64,000 nt of DNA from the NCBI RefSeq assembly GCF_963691685.1, contig NZ_OY829290.1, forward strand, positions 744,001 to 808,000. The letters run 5' to 3'. The translations under genes and the position numbers were made by a program. Position 1 is the first letter of the stretch, and each line of letters opens with the position of its first letter. The stretch comes from Thalassovita sp. Its GTDB lineage: Bacteria > Pseudomonadota > Alphaproteobacteria > Rhodobacterales > Rhodobacteraceae. Shown piece by piece: positions 53,130 through 62,408 of this stretch. The notes under the pieces were generated by a model that was not told the origin of the DNA, ran no database searches, and was given only the letters and a program-made list of their open reading frames with translations.

Positions 53130-54664
53130 GATTCTGTTGAAAAACAACGTATTGCTGCCGCAGAAATCGGTGCTTTGGTCTGCGCGCGAGTGCCCTTCTG
53201 GTCAGGCTTTTCGCGCTTTCTGCGGTGCAGGAAAGATTTTGGCCAGTTTTCTGAGGTTTTGGGCGGTGGCGGCGAGGAGGAATTCGTCGTTTGCGCCGCA
53301 TGGACCTCGTAATCGCAGCCGCCCCAGCCCGAGTATGCGTTTGAGGTGCGCGAAGAGCATTTCCACTTTCTTTCTGAGCTTCATCGAGATGTCGTATTGT
53401 GGGGTCTTGGCGATATCGCGGGCAACCTGGCGGGCGTCCTCGTGTTCCTCGCGCGTAATCTTGCGCGCGTCTGCATTCGGACAGCATTTCGCTTTAGATG
53501 GGCATGCTTGGCAGGTCAGCTTCAATGCGCGATATCGTGCGGTGCCCTTTCCGGTCGGGCCACGGGTCGGGTCCGAATAATTTCGTCGGAACTGCTTCAG
53601 AGCGTGGCCCTCCGGGCAGATGTATTGATTGTTTTCAGCATCCCACTCGAAGTCGGCGCGGGTCCAGGTGCCATCGTTGCGCCCTGACTTGTCGAACACA
53701 GGAATATGCGGGGCTATCTTGCGGTCGACCAACCAGCCCAGCATCGGTGCGGTGCCGTAGGCTGTGTCCGCGATCAGACGTTCAGGATGCAGGTCAAACT
53801 TGGCTTTCACTCGCTTCAGCATCGTTTTTGTTGATCCGACCTCAGCCTGCCGGATTGAGCGGGTGGCCTCGACATCCACAATCACACCGTGATCCGTGTC
53901 GATCAGGTAGTTGTCGGAATAGCTAAAGAAAGCGGGTCCTTTACGGGCGGCTGTCCACTGACTTGCTGGATCAGAATGGGATGTGAACTTCGGTTGTACC
54001 TTGCTCGCGGCACCGAAGGCAGCTTGATCCAGTGTGTCGAGATATTCCCGCACAGCACGGGGCGCATCAGTCGGATCGACGTTTGATGCGTTCCAATCTT
54101 CCTTAGGCGTTGAGTTCTGCTTGTTGGCATCCGCCTCTATCAGACTGGCATCAATGGCCAGGCGCTGACCACTTACGAGACCTTCCGTGATGCAGCGGGC
54201 GACAGTTGTCTCGAACAGATGGCGCAACAGCTCGCTCTCACGGAACCGACCATGCCGGTTCTTGGAGAACGTCGAATGGTTGGGGACCGGAGTGGACAGG
54301 TCAAGGCGGCAAAACCAGCGATACGCAAGGTTCAAATGTACTTCTTCACAGAGCCGCCGTTCAGACCGAATGCCAAAACAATAGCCCACCAAAAGCATGC
54401 GGATCAGTAGCTCCGGATCGACCGAAGGACGACCCGTGTGACTATAAAAGTCTGCAAGATAAAGGCGGATATCGCTAAGATCGACAAACCGATCTATCGA
54501 GCGCAGCAGGTGGTCTTGCGGGACATGGTCTTCCAGCGAGAACTCGTAGAACAATGCCGCCTGCGCTTCCTGCTTCGGTCCCATCATCGCAAAATCCCCC
54601 AATCCCTAAAGGAATTGAATCAGCGAATTGGGAGCCGATCAAGGAAGAGTTTTTCAACGGAATA
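53130..54664 (-). mobile_element. IS1182 family insertion sequence, copy 3 (inverted)
   Basis: The 1,535-bp element is in the opposite orientation to copies 1 and 2, with AGCC directly repeated at 53126-53129 and 54665-54668. The clean 4-bp duplication shows that it inserted on its own. Confidence 0.93.
53202..54587 (-). CDS. IS1182 family transposase, copy 3
   Basis: The 461-residue protein appears identical to those of the two tandem copies. At least one base difference lies between the stop codon and the terminal repeat. Confidence 0.92.
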   Translation of the reverse strand: MMGPKQEAQAALFYEFSLEDHVPQDHLLRSIDRFVDLSDIRLYLADFYSHTGRPSVDPELLIRMLLVGYCFGIRSERRLCEEVHLNLAYRWFCRLDLSTPVPNHSTFSKNRHGRFRESELLRHLFETTVARCITEGLVSGQRLAIDASLIEADANKQNSTPKEDWNASNVDPTDAPRAVREYLDTLDQAAFGAASKVQPKFTSHSDPASQWTAARKGPAFFSYSDNYLIDTDHGVIVDVEATRSIRQAEVGSTKTMLKRVKAKFDLHPERLIADTAYGTAPMLGWLVDRKIAPHIPVFDKSGRNDGTWTRADFEWDAENNQYICPEGHALKQFRRNYSDPTRGPTGKGTARYRALKLTCQACPSKAKCCPNADARKITREEHEDARQVARDIAKTPQYDISMKLRKKVEMLFAHLKRILGLGRLRLRGPCGANDEFLLAATAQNLRKLAKIFPAPQKARKA

Positions 54665-54827
54665 AGCCCTTTGCCACCCTCGCTGCTCGCGTTGGATATT
54701 GCGAATGCAAAAGGCCGCTTGGTTCCAAAATCAGCAATTAATGCGGGTTGTGGGAAAACTAGCACTAAGATCAAAAACTGAGCAAGGGTGCTAAGCTGGG
54801 TGAGGGTTCGTTTTCTATTAGGCGACA

Positions 54828-54851
54828 GTCCGCAGCCCTAAGGCTGCGGAC
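54828..54851 (-). terminator. Hairpin downstream of the alcohol dehydrogenase gene
   Basis: A perfect 10-bp GC stem (54828-54837 with 54842-54851) with a CTAA loop lies 10 bases after the dehydrogenase stop. The minus strand has no strong T run after it. Confidence 0.65.
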
Positions 54852-54860
54852 CCTAGTTGG

Positions 54861-56024
54861 TCAGGCCGGAACAATAACTCCGGGAAGATTGTTCATAAGC
54901 ATGGTGTCATTTGGTTGGAAATGAATGACCGACCGGATCGACTTACCCGAGTGAAGCAGGTCAAAGGCAGTGTTGATCTGATCGTGTGTCATATTGTGGG
55001 TAATGTAGGGGGCAACGTCGAAATCGCCACGCAGCCATTCGTCTACCATGCCCGGCAGCTCGCTGCGGCCCAGCACACCACCGAAAGCGGAGCCGCGCCA
55101 GACACGCCCGGTGACCAACTGGAAGGGACGTGTGGCGATTTCCTCGCCGGCGCCAGCCACGCCGATCACAGTGCATTCGCCCCATCCCTTGTGGCAGCAT
55201 TCCAGCGCCGCGCGCATCAAGTTGACGTTGCCGATACACTCAAAAGAGTAATCGACGCCGCCGTTGGTCATCTCGATGATGACATCCTGGATCGGTTGCG
55301 AGAAATCAGACGGGTTGATGCACTCGGTGGCGCCAAGATTCTGGGCCAGCGGGAATTTGTTGGGGTTGGTGTCAATGCCGATGATGCGGCCCGCGCCCAC
55401 CAGTTTGGCGCCCTGGATTGCCACCATGCCAACCGCGCCGAGGCCAAAGATCGCCACGGTCGAACCTGGCTCTACTTTTGCGGTGTTGCGCACTGCGCCG
55501 ATACCGGTGGGCACCGCACAGCCCATGACGCTGGCCTTGGACAGCGGCGCTTCCTTGGAGATCTTGGCAACCGTGATCTCGGGCAGGACGGTGTATTCGC
55601 TAAAGGTCGAAGTGCCCATGTAGTGATGGATCATTTTGCCCTTGTAGGAGAACCGCGACGTTCCGTCGGGCATCAGCCCCTGGCCCTGGGTCTTGCGGAT
55701 CGTCTGGCACAGGTTGGTCTTGCCGGACTTGATGAAGGGGCAGTTGGCGTCTTCGGGGGTATAGAGCGGAATCACATGATCACCCGGTACCACAGAGATC
55801 ACGCCACGGCCGACCTCCTCGACGATGCCGACGCCTTCATGGCCCAGAACTGCCGGGAACAGGCCTTCGGGATCGCGGCCCGACAGGGTGAACATATCAG
55901 TGTGGCACAGGCTGGTAGTCACGATGCGGACCAGAACCTCGCCTTCCTTGGGGCCCTCTAAGTCGATTTCCTCGATTTCAAGAGGGCGGTTGGGCTCCCA
56001 GGCGATGGCTGCGCGGGTCTTCAT
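54861..56024 (-). CDS. Class III alcohol dehydrogenase/S-(hydroxymethyl)glutathione dehydrogenase paralog
   Basis: The 387-residue medium-chain dehydrogenase keeps the catalytic zinc ligands ([19 protein letters not shown] and the later VMGCAVPTG) and the NAD loop (IFGLGAVGM). In glutathione-dependent formaldehyde dehydrogenases the structural zinc is held by four Cys before SGKTNLC. Here that lobe reads [16 protein letters not shown], so two of the four Cys are replaced (Asp and Ile), and the structural zinc site is probably lost. A Zur-like sequence lies upstream at 56,054-56,074. This suggests a paralog that needs less zinc. The gene is divergent from a GlxA-type regulator. Confidence 0.85.
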   Translation of the reverse strand: MKTRAAIAWEPNRPLEIEEIDLEGPKEGEVLVRIVTTSLCHTDMFTLSGRDPEGLFPAVLGHEGVGIVEEVGRGVISVVPGDHVIPLYTPEDANCPFIKSGKTNLCQTIRKTQGQGLMPDGTSRFSYKGKMIHHYMGTSTFSEYTVLPEITVAKISKEAPLSKASVMGCAVPTGIGAVRNTAKVEPGSTVAIFGLGAVGMVAIQGAKLVGAGRIIGIDTNPNKFPLAQNLGATECINPSDFSQPIQDVIIEMTNGGVDYSFECIGNVNLMRAALECCHKGWGECTVIGVAGAGEEIATRPFQLVTGRVWRGSAFGGVLGRSELPGMVDEWLRGDFDVAPYITHNMTHDQINTAFDLLHSGKSIRSVIHFQPNDTMLMNNLPGVIVPA

Positions 56025-56053
56025 ATTAGGACTCCTTCCTCTATTACATGATT

Positions 56054-56074
56054 TGATATGTTATATTGTAATTC
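56054..56074. promoter_or_regulatory. Zur-like operator between dehydrogenase and GlxA-type regulator
   Basis: Read on the minus strand, the sequence contains TATAACATATCA, 12 bases identical to the Zur-like site at 61,642. The right half (ATAACA) is perfect and the left half partly degenerate. It lies about 30 bases from the dehydrogenase start, over the likely promoter. Confidence 0.5.
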
Positions 56075-56146
56075 TTTTGTATCGAAGGCTGCCGACCGGG
56101 CACATCTGGCCATTCGGCACGTTAAACCGGCCGAAAGGATGGCCCC

Positions 56147-57163
56147 ATGACCAGGATTACAATCCCTTCGTCAGAGCACCGCCGGACCGTGGCATTGGTG
56201 GTTTATCCTGGCTTCAAATCGCTTGAGGCTATCCGGGTGCTGGCCGTGCTTAGCTATGCCGACCAGCATCTGCGCGGTGCTGGGCTTGATGGAGGCTATG
56301 ATGTGACGATCACAGCGCCGGTGCCTGGTCCAGTGCGATCTGACACGTTGATGTCGCTGGAAGCCAGCGCGGCTTTGTTGGAGGAAGCGCCACTCGGAAC
56401 GGTTTTCATCGTGGGTGCCCAAGAAATCGAGACGGTGCTGACCCGTGAAGCGTTGCTGGTGGAGTGGTGCAGGCGGCGGGCATTTGAAGCCGAACGGTTC
56501 TCGGCCCCTTGTACAGGTAGCTTAATCCTTGCCGCCGCGGGATTACTTGACGGCCGAAAGGCAGCCACGCACTGGAAATACGCGGCGCGTTTGCAGAACC
56601 TGTTCCCGAAAGTAAGTGTCGACGCCAATGTGATCTTTGTTCAGGATGGGACGCTTTGGACCTCTGCCGGGGTGACTGCAGCGATCGACTTGGCGTTGGC
56701 CTTTGTGGAGCAGGGCTTCGGGCGCGACATTGCGTTGCGGGTTGCACGCGACATGGTAATGTACCTCAAGCGGCCAGGCGGGCAGTCGCAGTTCAGCACG
56801 ATGCTGACCGGCCAGATGAGCGGCTCTTTGGGCATGCGCGATATACAAACCTGGCTGAGCATGCAGTTTGATCAGCCGATGACGTTGGATGATATGGCCG
56901 CGCAGGCCAAGATGAGCGCGCGCAGCTTTACTCGGACTTTCGCCGCTGAATTCGGGGTGACACCGATGGCCTATCTCGAGGGGCTGCGCTGCGACCGGGC
57001 CAAGACGCTGCTTCTGGATACAGAGCTGCCGATGAAGACTGTGGCATTCAGATCGGGGTTCAGCTCGGATGGGCAGATGCGCAAGGTTTTCCGCCGCCGC
57101 TTCGCGTTGTCGCCCCGTGATTACCGGGCACGGTTCAAGACGGCCGGGATGGTGGCCGACTGA
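56147..57163 (+). CDS. GlxA family AraC-type transcriptional regulator
   Basis: The 338-residue protein has an N-terminal DJ-1/PfpI-like domain (ALVVYPGFKSLEAIRVLAVL, VFIVGAQEIETVL, SAPCTGSLILAAAGLLDGRKAATHW with the nucleophile-elbow Cys) and a C-terminal AraC helix-turn-helix pair (MTLDDMAAQAKMSARSFTRTFAAEFGVTP, VAFRSGFSSDGQMRKVFRRRFALSP). It probably controls the divergent dehydrogenase or a neighbouring unit. The effector is unknown. Confidence 0.88.
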   Translation: MTRITIPSSEHRRTVALVVYPGFKSLEAIRVLAVLSYADQHLRGAGLDGGYDVTITAPVPGPVRSDTLMSLEASAALLEEAPLGTVFIVGAQEIETVLTREALLVEWCRRRAFEAERFSAPCTGSLILAAAGLLDGRKAATHWKYAARLQNLFPKVSVDANVIFVQDGTLWTSAGVTAAIDLALAFVEQGFGRDIALRVARDMVMYLKRPGGQSQFSTMLTGQMSGSLGMRDIQTWLSMQFDQPMTLDDMAAQAKMSARSFTRTFAAEFGVTPMAYLEGLRCDRAKTLLLDTELPMKTVAFRSGFSSDGQMRKVFRRRFALSPRDYRARFKTAGMVAD

Positions 57164-57201
57164 GGGGGGCGCAGCAGGCGGTGCCTAATCTGCGCTACCG
57201 G

Positions 57202-57563
57202 TCACACGAATTTGGACGAATGATGGCCTGTGACATCGATTTCTTCGAAGGAGTACAGGAAGCAAGCCGGGAAGGTTTCATCAGCGTCATCGCGCTTGAA
57301 TAAAAACGTGTAATGACAGGCAATGATTGCGAACCCAGGGGTGCGGCTAGCGCAAAAGTTCACACTGTCGAGCTGGCAGCTCAGACCGGGACTTGGCAGA
57401 AACTTTTCAAATTAGGTTCGAGCTCGACAGAATGTCTGCAAATGTGGTTCCGCAAAGTTGGCACAAGGATCGCCTCTTCGGCATAAGGCGCAAGCAGAAC
57501 GCCAATGTTCTTGGGGCTCAGAGCTTCGGTCCAACGGAATAGAAGTTTGCGAGTCTCGGCCAG
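57202..57563 (-). pseudogene. SnoaL-like/DUF4440 (SgcJ/EcaC family) protein, frameshifted remnant
   Basis: One frame gives KLLFRWTEALSPKNIGVLLAPYAEEAILVPTLRN, the typical start of NTF2-like SgcJ/EcaC proteins. A second frame gives HYTFLFKRDDADETFPACFLY and ends GHHSSKFV, the typical end. The switch lies near 57,385, and no ATG with a ribosome-binding site precedes the first part. The two halves together make nearly a full domain, so this is a decayed gene of unknown former role. Confidence 0.55.
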
Positions 57564-57712
57564 GCAAAGGTGTGAGTTCGTTTCGCGTTCGGAGTGTTTA
57601 TGGTGATTGCAACGGTCGTACCGTTCAGCATTGGAGACCTTTCCTAAGGGGCCAGACGGAAGCAAGACGCAGCAGCGCGCCGGCACTGCTGCGCGCATTG
57701 CGATCTCGCTGT

Positions 57713-58348
57713 TTAATGCAACGTGCCCTCCGGTTTGTGTTCAAAGGCCGGGTCAATCACGGCCAGCAGGCGGGTTTGCCCCGTTCCCTCAATTGGAGGA
57801 GAGCGGTGCAGCAGTGCTGTTTGCTCTTTCCCAGGCCAGCAGCGCCCACGTAGCAGCACGGCACTGCCCGGGGATACGGAGAGCGGCGATGCCTCGGCAC
57901 CGGGCTGGGCGAGCTGGGTTCCTGCCCCCCGGTAGGTGCACAGCAAACGCGCAGTCATATTGTCGACATGGAATCTGCGGCAGGCGTTTGTAGACACTAC
58001 GTCCAGACGTACCTGCAACAGCGGCGTTTCCATAAATTCGCCCACGAGAAATCCTAGCGCGGCGATGTCGCCGGCCAACATGTCCCGCTCCGGCCCAGCG
58101 GGTGTTCCGGCCAGGTCGCAGGCCGCTTGAATGCACCCTTCCAATGCATCAACGCCAACAAGACTGCGCAGCTTCGGCAATTTCTCCGGCGGCAGTCCGG
58201 AAATCCAATTTGCAAACTCAGGCGCTAGATCGCGCTGCCAGATTGCGGCCGCCACACCCGGCTGCTTGATACCGGACAAGGCCGATGCATCGCGCGCCTG
58301 CAGTACAGAGCACGCTTCGCCGCGGGTGGGAAAATCAACAACGCTCAT
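57713..58348 (-). CDS. DUF1826 family protein
   Basis: The 211-residue protein matches DUF1826 (AAAIWQRDLAPEFANWISGLPPEKLP, VRLDVVSTNACRRFHVDNMTARLLCTYRGAGTQL, LLHRSPPIEGTGQTRLLAVIDP). The HVDN and LLHRSPP motifs resemble metal-dependent oxygenase positions. DUF1826 genes occur in Zur regulons beside COG0523 GTPases, as here. It is the last gene of the operon COG0523-thrS2-DUF1826, 76 bases after thrS2. Confidence 0.85.
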   Translation of the reverse strand: MSVVDFPTRGEACSVLQARDASALSGIKQPGVAAAIWQRDLAPEFANWISGLPPEKLPKLRSLVGVDALEGCIQAACDLAGTPAGPERDMLAGDIAALGFLVGEFMETPLLQVRLDVVSTNACRRFHVDNMTARLLCTYRGAGTQLAQPGAEASPLSVSPGSAVLLRGRCWPGKEQTALLHRSPPIEGTGQTRLLAVIDPAFEHKPEGTLH

Positions 58349-58424
58349 AGTTCAAAACCCTTTCGGAATACTGGCGGGAAACGCAGGAAAGCGGACTGCA
58401 TCGCATTGTCTCTGAAGCTCTTGT

Positions 58425-60365
58425 TCATGGCACTTCGCTCTCCGCCTGGGCCGTTACCGGCGGCTGTGCATCCTGCGTCAGGAGGCTGATGGCTTCGGCC
58501 AAGGGCAGCGTCTGCGTCTTGGCCTCGCCGTGGCGGCGGATGGTCACCGTCTGTTCCTCTGCCTCGCGCATGCCAAGGGCGATCTGGACGGGGATTTTCT
58601 TCAACGCATGTTCACGGACCTTGTAGCCGATTTTCTCGTTGCGCAGGTCTGTCTCCACCCGCAATCCGGCGGCGCGCATGGCCTGGGCAACCTCCTTGGC
58701 CCAGTTATCAGCAGCACCGGTGATGGTTGCAGTGACCACCTGAACCGGCGCCAGCCACAGCGGCAGATGGCCCGCGTGATGTTCGATCAGGATGCCGGTG
58801 AAACGCTCCAGAGACCCGAACAGCGCCCGGTGCAGCATAACCGGCGGAAGTTTTTCGCCGGAGGCCGCCACATAGGACGACCCGAACCGCTCGGGCAGGT
58901 TGAAATCCACCTGCAGCGTGCCGCATTGCCAGTCCCGTCCGATGGCGTCGCGCAGGACATATTCCAGCTTGGGCCCGTAGAAGGCACCTTCGCCCTCGAA
59001 CAGCGTGTATTCGTGCCCTGAGGTGTCCAGCGCCCTGCTCAGGGCATCTTCGGCACGATCCCAACTTTCCTCGCTGCCGATCCGGTTTTCCGGCCGGGTG
59101 GAAAGCTTGATGCGGACATCCTCGAAGCCGAAATCGCGGTAGATGGACAGGACCAGGTCATTGACCTTGAGGCACTCCTCGGTCAGCTGTTCAGGCGTGC
59201 AGTAGATATGCGCGTCGTCCTGGGTGAAGCTGCGCACACGTAAGAGGCCATGCAGCGCGCCGGAGGGCTCGTACCGGTGCACTTTACCGAATTCGGCTAA
59301 TTTCAGCGGCAGATCCCGATAGCTTTTAGTGCCTTGCCCGTAGATCAGCATGTGACCCGGGCAGTTCATCGGCTTAAGCGCGTAATCGCGGTCGTCCTCG
59401 GTTTGGGCCAGAAACATGTTGGCGCGGTAGTTCTGCCAATGGCCCGAGGTTTCCCATAGCGCGCGGTCCATGATGTCGGGCGAGTTCACTTCCACATACC
59501 CGGCCGCCTCCTGCCGGTCGCGCATATAGCCGATCAGGGTTTGGAACAGGCGCCAGCCGTTCGGATGCCAGAAGATCGAGCCCGGCGCGACCTCTTCGAA
59601 ATGGAACAGGTCCATCTCGCGCCCCAGCCGCCGGTGGTCGCGCTTCTCCGCCTCGGCCATCATGGTGAGATGCGCATCCAGATCAGCCTTGGCGGCGAAG
59701 GCCACGCCATAGATCCGGCTGAGCATCGGATTGTTCGCATCACCGCGCCAATAGGCCCCAGCAACCCGTGTCAGTTTGAAGGCTGCCCCGGCGTCGCCCG
59801 TGTTGCGCATATGCGGGCCGCGGCAGAGATCCAGCCAATCTCCCTGCCGGTAGATGGTCACCGGCTCGCCTTCGGGGATCGCATCCAGCAGGGCCAGCTT
59901 GTAGCTCTCGCCTGCGGCTTCGAAATGCGTACGCGCCTGGTCGCGGGTCCAAGTTTCGCACACGAAGGGCGTGCGGTTTGCAATGATCTCGCGCATCTTG
60001 GCTTCGATCACCGGAAGGTCTTCGGGCGTGAAGGGCGTCTCTCGTTCGAAGTCATAGTAGAAGCCATGTTCGATTGCCGGGCCGATAGCGGTCCGGGTTC
60101 CGGGCCAGAGCGTTTGCACGGCTTCGGCCAGCACATGAGCCAGGTCATGGCGGATCAGCTCCAGCGCGCGAGGGTCATCGCGGGTCATCAGCTCTACCGC
60201 GGCACCATCGGGGAGAGGCGCCGACAGATCGGCCAGATGCCCGTCGACCGAGGCCGCCACGGTGCGCTTGGCCAGACTGGGGCTGATTGCGGCGGCTAGG
60301 TCGGCAGCAGTAGCGTCGGCAGTCAGCGCGCGGGCAGCCCCGTCGGGCAAGTGAACATGGATCAT
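58425..60365 (-). CDS. thrS: Threonyl-tRNA synthetase paralog (ThrRS2)
   Basis: The 646-residue enzyme has the TGS domain ([27 protein letters not shown]), the editing domain, the class II catalytic core and the anticodon-binding domain. The three zinc-binding positions of the catalytic core appear conserved: Cys in MNCPGHM, His in [11 protein letters not shown] and His in [14 protein letters not shown]. It lies between a COG0523 gene and DUF1826, an arrangement known for Zur-regulated second ThrRS genes. A second, housekeeping thrS is therefore expected elsewhere. The ATG at 60365 begins the TGS domain; an in-frame start at 60422 is less likely. Confidence 0.93.
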   Translation of the reverse strand: MIHVHLPDGAARALTADATAADLAAAISPSLAKRTVAASVDGHLADLSAPLPDGAAVELMTRDDPRALELIRHDLAHVLAEAVQTLWPGTRTAIGPAIEHGFYYDFERETPFTPEDLPVIEAKMREIIANRTPFVCETWTRDQARTHFEAAGESYKLALLDAIPEGEPVTIYRQGDWLDLCRGPHMRNTGDAGAAFKLTRVAGAYWRGDANNPMLSRIYGVAFAAKADLDAHLTMMAEAEKRDHRRLGREMDLFHFEEVAPGSIFWHPNGWRLFQTLIGYMRDRQEAAGYVEVNSPDIMDRALWETSGHWQNYRANMFLAQTEDDRDYALKPMNCPGHMLIYGQGTKSYRDLPLKLAEFGKVHRYEPSGALHGLLRVRSFTQDDAHIYCTPEQLTEECLKVNDLVLSIYRDFGFEDVRIKLSTRPENRIGSEESWDRAEDALSRALDTSGHEYTLFEGEGAFYGPKLEYVLRDAIGRDWQCGTLQVDFNLPERFGSSYVAASGEKLPPVMLHRALFGSLERFTGILIEHHAGHLPLWLAPVQVVTATITGAADNWAKEVAQAMRAAGLRVETDLRNEKIGYKVREHALKKIPVQIALGMREAEEQTVTIRRHGEAKTQTLPLAEAISLLTQDAQPPVTAQAESEVP

Positions 60366-60473
60366 AGTTGTTGCTTCCTGGGTCTTGCGGGCAGCACCGG
60401 GGTATGTCCCGGCCCGCCCCATGGGTTGCAGCGCTTCATCGGCGCAAAGCTTTTGCGGAAAACAAGCGCAGGG

Positions 60474-61598
60474 TCACAAAACCTCCGCGCTCAAGGTGTG
60501 AACGGTTATCCCCTGCGTCTCGTCGCCTTCCTTTGGACGCATACGCAGCGTGGCCAGGCTTTGCGCGAGATCCTCCTGGGGAAAATCCCGGGCGATCACG
60601 ACAACGCGGCTGGTATGGTCGCCTTCCGGCCAGTCCTTCAGGGGCACGGGAGGCTCGAAGATGTGCTGGACGCCGTGAAAGACAAAGGGTGTCGTCACAT
60701 CCTCGATATGGACAATGCCTTTCAGCCGCAGGATGTCCGCGCCGCGCAATGCGATGAGTGTATCGAGCCAGAAATCAAAAACCCGGGCCGGGATCGGCGT
60801 GTCGATTGTCACTGATGCGGTGACAATCCTGCTGTCGGTGGCATGGTGCGAAGGTGCGCTGGTTTCCAGCAGCGGGTCCGGCTGCAGCAGGTCAAACCCG
60901 GATAGCCCCGCAAAAGGGTCTGCAGGAATTGTGGTGTCAGACGCGGCAAGCCAGTCGAGGGCATGGCTGCGTGATGTCTCCTTGCGCATGGCGCTTAAGC
61001 GGAACAATGTCCCGGAGGGGACGTTGCCATGGTCGGCTTCGATCCGCTGGGCGCCTGGGTTCAGCCGGTCAAGCCGCCTCGCCAGCGCCCGTTTAGCGGC
61101 CCGGTTTGCCAGATCCCGCTTGGTCAGAACAATCCGATCGGCCATGGCAACCTGCGCCTGCGCCTCGGCGTGCTGGTTCAGCGTATCCTCGCCCAGAACG
61201 GAATCAACGGCTGTGACGATGCCATCCAGTGCAAAACTGGCTGCTAATTCCTTGTCGATCAGCAAAGTGTGGTGGACGGGTCCTGGATCCGCCAGCCCGG
61301 TTGTTTCGATCACCACGCGGTCAAACGCCAGGTCTCCCGTGTTGCGGCGCTTCAGCAGAGACATCAGCGTTTTCGACAAGTCCCCCCGGATCGAGCAGCA
61401 GATGCAGCCGGCCGCCATCAGAACTACATCCTCGGCGGTCTCTTCGATCAAGTCATGATCCAGCCCGGCATCGCCGAATTCATTGACCACAACCGCAATG
61501 CGGCCAGCCGCCGGATCGTGCAGCAGGTGGTTCAACAGTGTGGTTTTTCCCGCCCCCAAAAAACCGGTGAGCAAAGTGACAGGGATCTGGCTTTGCAT
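60474..61598 (-). CDS. COG0523 family GTPase, putative zinc chaperone
   Basis: The 374-residue protein has the Walker A GFLGAGKTTLLNHL, the NEFGDAGLDHDLI segment, the metal-binding CxCC motif in GCICCSI (residues about 65-71), TKRDL as the guanine motif and a C-terminal CobW_C domain. Zur-controlled members deliver zinc to key enzymes during starvation. It is the first gene of the minus-strand operon, with a palindromic Zur-like site 44 bases upstream of its start. Confidence 0.92.
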   Translation of the reverse strand: MQSQIPVTLLTGFLGAGKTTLLNHLLHDPAAGRIAVVVNEFGDAGLDHDLIEETAEDVVLMAAGCICCSIRGDLSKTLMSLLKRRNTGDLAFDRVVIETTGLADPGPVHHTLLIDKELAASFALDGIVTAVDSVLGEDTLNQHAEAQAQVAMADRIVLTKRDLANRAAKRALARRLDRLNPGAQRIEADHGNVPSGTLFRLSAMRKETSRSHALDWLAASDTTIPADPFAGLSGFDLLQPDPLLETSAPSHHATDSRIVTASVTIDTPIPARVFDFWLDTLIALRGADILRLKGIVHIEDVTTPFVFHGVQHIFEPPVPLKDWPEGDHTSRVVVIARDFPQEDLAQSLATLRMRPKEGDETQGITVHTLSAEVL

Positions 61599-61641
61599 TT
61601 AGTGCCGTTCTTTCGGGTTGCGAAGCATGATTGGCTATGAT

Positions 61642-61656
61642 TGTTATGGTATAACA
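61642..61656. promoter_or_regulatory. Zur-like palindromic operator
   Basis: TGTTATGGTATAACA is a perfect 6-bp inverted repeat with a 3-base spacer and is followed by TATC. It lies between the COG0523 gene (-) and hisI2 (+), where it could block both promoters. The form is that of alphaproteobacterial Zur boxes. A related copy lies upstream of the dehydrogenase at 56,054. Confidence 0.75.
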
Positions 61657-61678
61657 TATCAGATAGCAAGGTATCCAA

Positions 61679-62152
61679 GTGGACAATATTCGTTTCGCCC
61701 CCCGCCAATCGGTTGAGGAAGTCGAAGAGGGCTGCCTGCTGGCGCCCAGGTTCGGCCCAGACGGTCTCATACCCTGCATCACCACGGATGCAGAAAGCGG
61801 CGAGGTTCTGATGCTGGGTTGGATGACCGCCGAGGCTCTGCGGCTGACGTTAGATACCGGCGAGGCGCATTATTTCAGCCGTGCGCGCCAATCACTTTGG
61901 CACAAGGGCGCGACCTCTGGCTTGGTCCAACGGGTTGTCGAAGCGCGTATCGATGACGACCAGGACGCCATCTGGCTGCGCGTCGCGGTCGCAGGCTCCG
62001 GTGCCTCCTGCCATGTCGGCTACCGGTCTTGCTTCTACCGCGCAGTTCCCACTGGTAGCGAAGCGGGGGGGGCGTTGATTTTTAAGGAAGATCAGAAAAG
62101 TTTTGATCCAGTCGCCGCCTATGGCGATGCACCCAACCCAACGCAGCTGTGA
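61679..62152 (+). CDS. hisI: Phosphoribosyl-AMP cyclohydrolase paralog lacking one zinc Cys (HisI2)
   Basis: The 157-residue enzyme opens the purine ring of PR-AMP in histidine synthesis. It keeps MLGWM, ARQSLWHKGATSG, the Mg-binding aspartates (D92, D94, D96) and the two later zinc cysteines (Cys111, Cys118). The third ligand, the Cys of the usual DCDxD motif, is Asp93. Loss of this ligand and the adjacent Zur-like site indicate a zinc-sparing second HisI. The start is GTG at 61679, 22 bases after the palindrome. Confidence 0.9.
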   Translation: MDNIRFAPRQSVEEVEEGCLLAPRFGPDGLIPCITTDAESGEVLMLGWMTAEALRLTLDTGEAHYFSRARQSLWHKGATSGLVQRVVEARIDDDQDAIWLRVAVAGSGASCHVGYRSCFYRAVPTGSEAGGALIFKEDQKSFDPVAAYGDAPNPTQL

Positions 62153-62267
62153 GCTTCATCGCCCAAATCAAAGGGAAGGCAGCCACACTCTGGTATATCC
62201 AGCGCGCAAAGCGACTAGTACTTGAAATGCCGGTGCCGGGCAGCTTGCCCTGATTACCATTGTCGAA

Positions 62268-62408
62268 ATGGATTGCGACGATCCTGACTGCGTGGGATCC
62301 GCCTCTCAAATCACCATCCTGGGCCCGGAATTGCTCCGCTGGCGTATCACCATCCATCTACCGGTTCATGCGGTCCGGGCCGCAGTTCTTTCGGCAATCC
62401 AGATCTAA
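62268..62408 (+). CDS. Small CDDPDC-motif protein, possibly truncated
   Basis: The 46 residues read MDCDDPDCVGSASQITILGP and continue WRITIHLPVHAVRAAVLSAI. The frame is open a further 13 codons upstream (GQLALITIVE) with no ATG before a stop. The even strand pattern and the paired Cys/Asp motif suggest a real metal-binding domain that may have lost its N-terminus. No ribosome-binding site is clear. It lies in the zinc cluster after hisI2. Confidence 0.4.
   Translation: MDCDDPDCVGSASQITILGPELLRWRITIHLPVHAVRAAVLSAIQI

Noticed and set aside
44499..54664. Composite transposon formed by the IS1182 copies around the yjf-like locus
   Set aside because: Copy 3 has its own AGCC target duplication on both sides and the outer flanks (GGCG against AGCC) do not match, so unit transposition is not supported.
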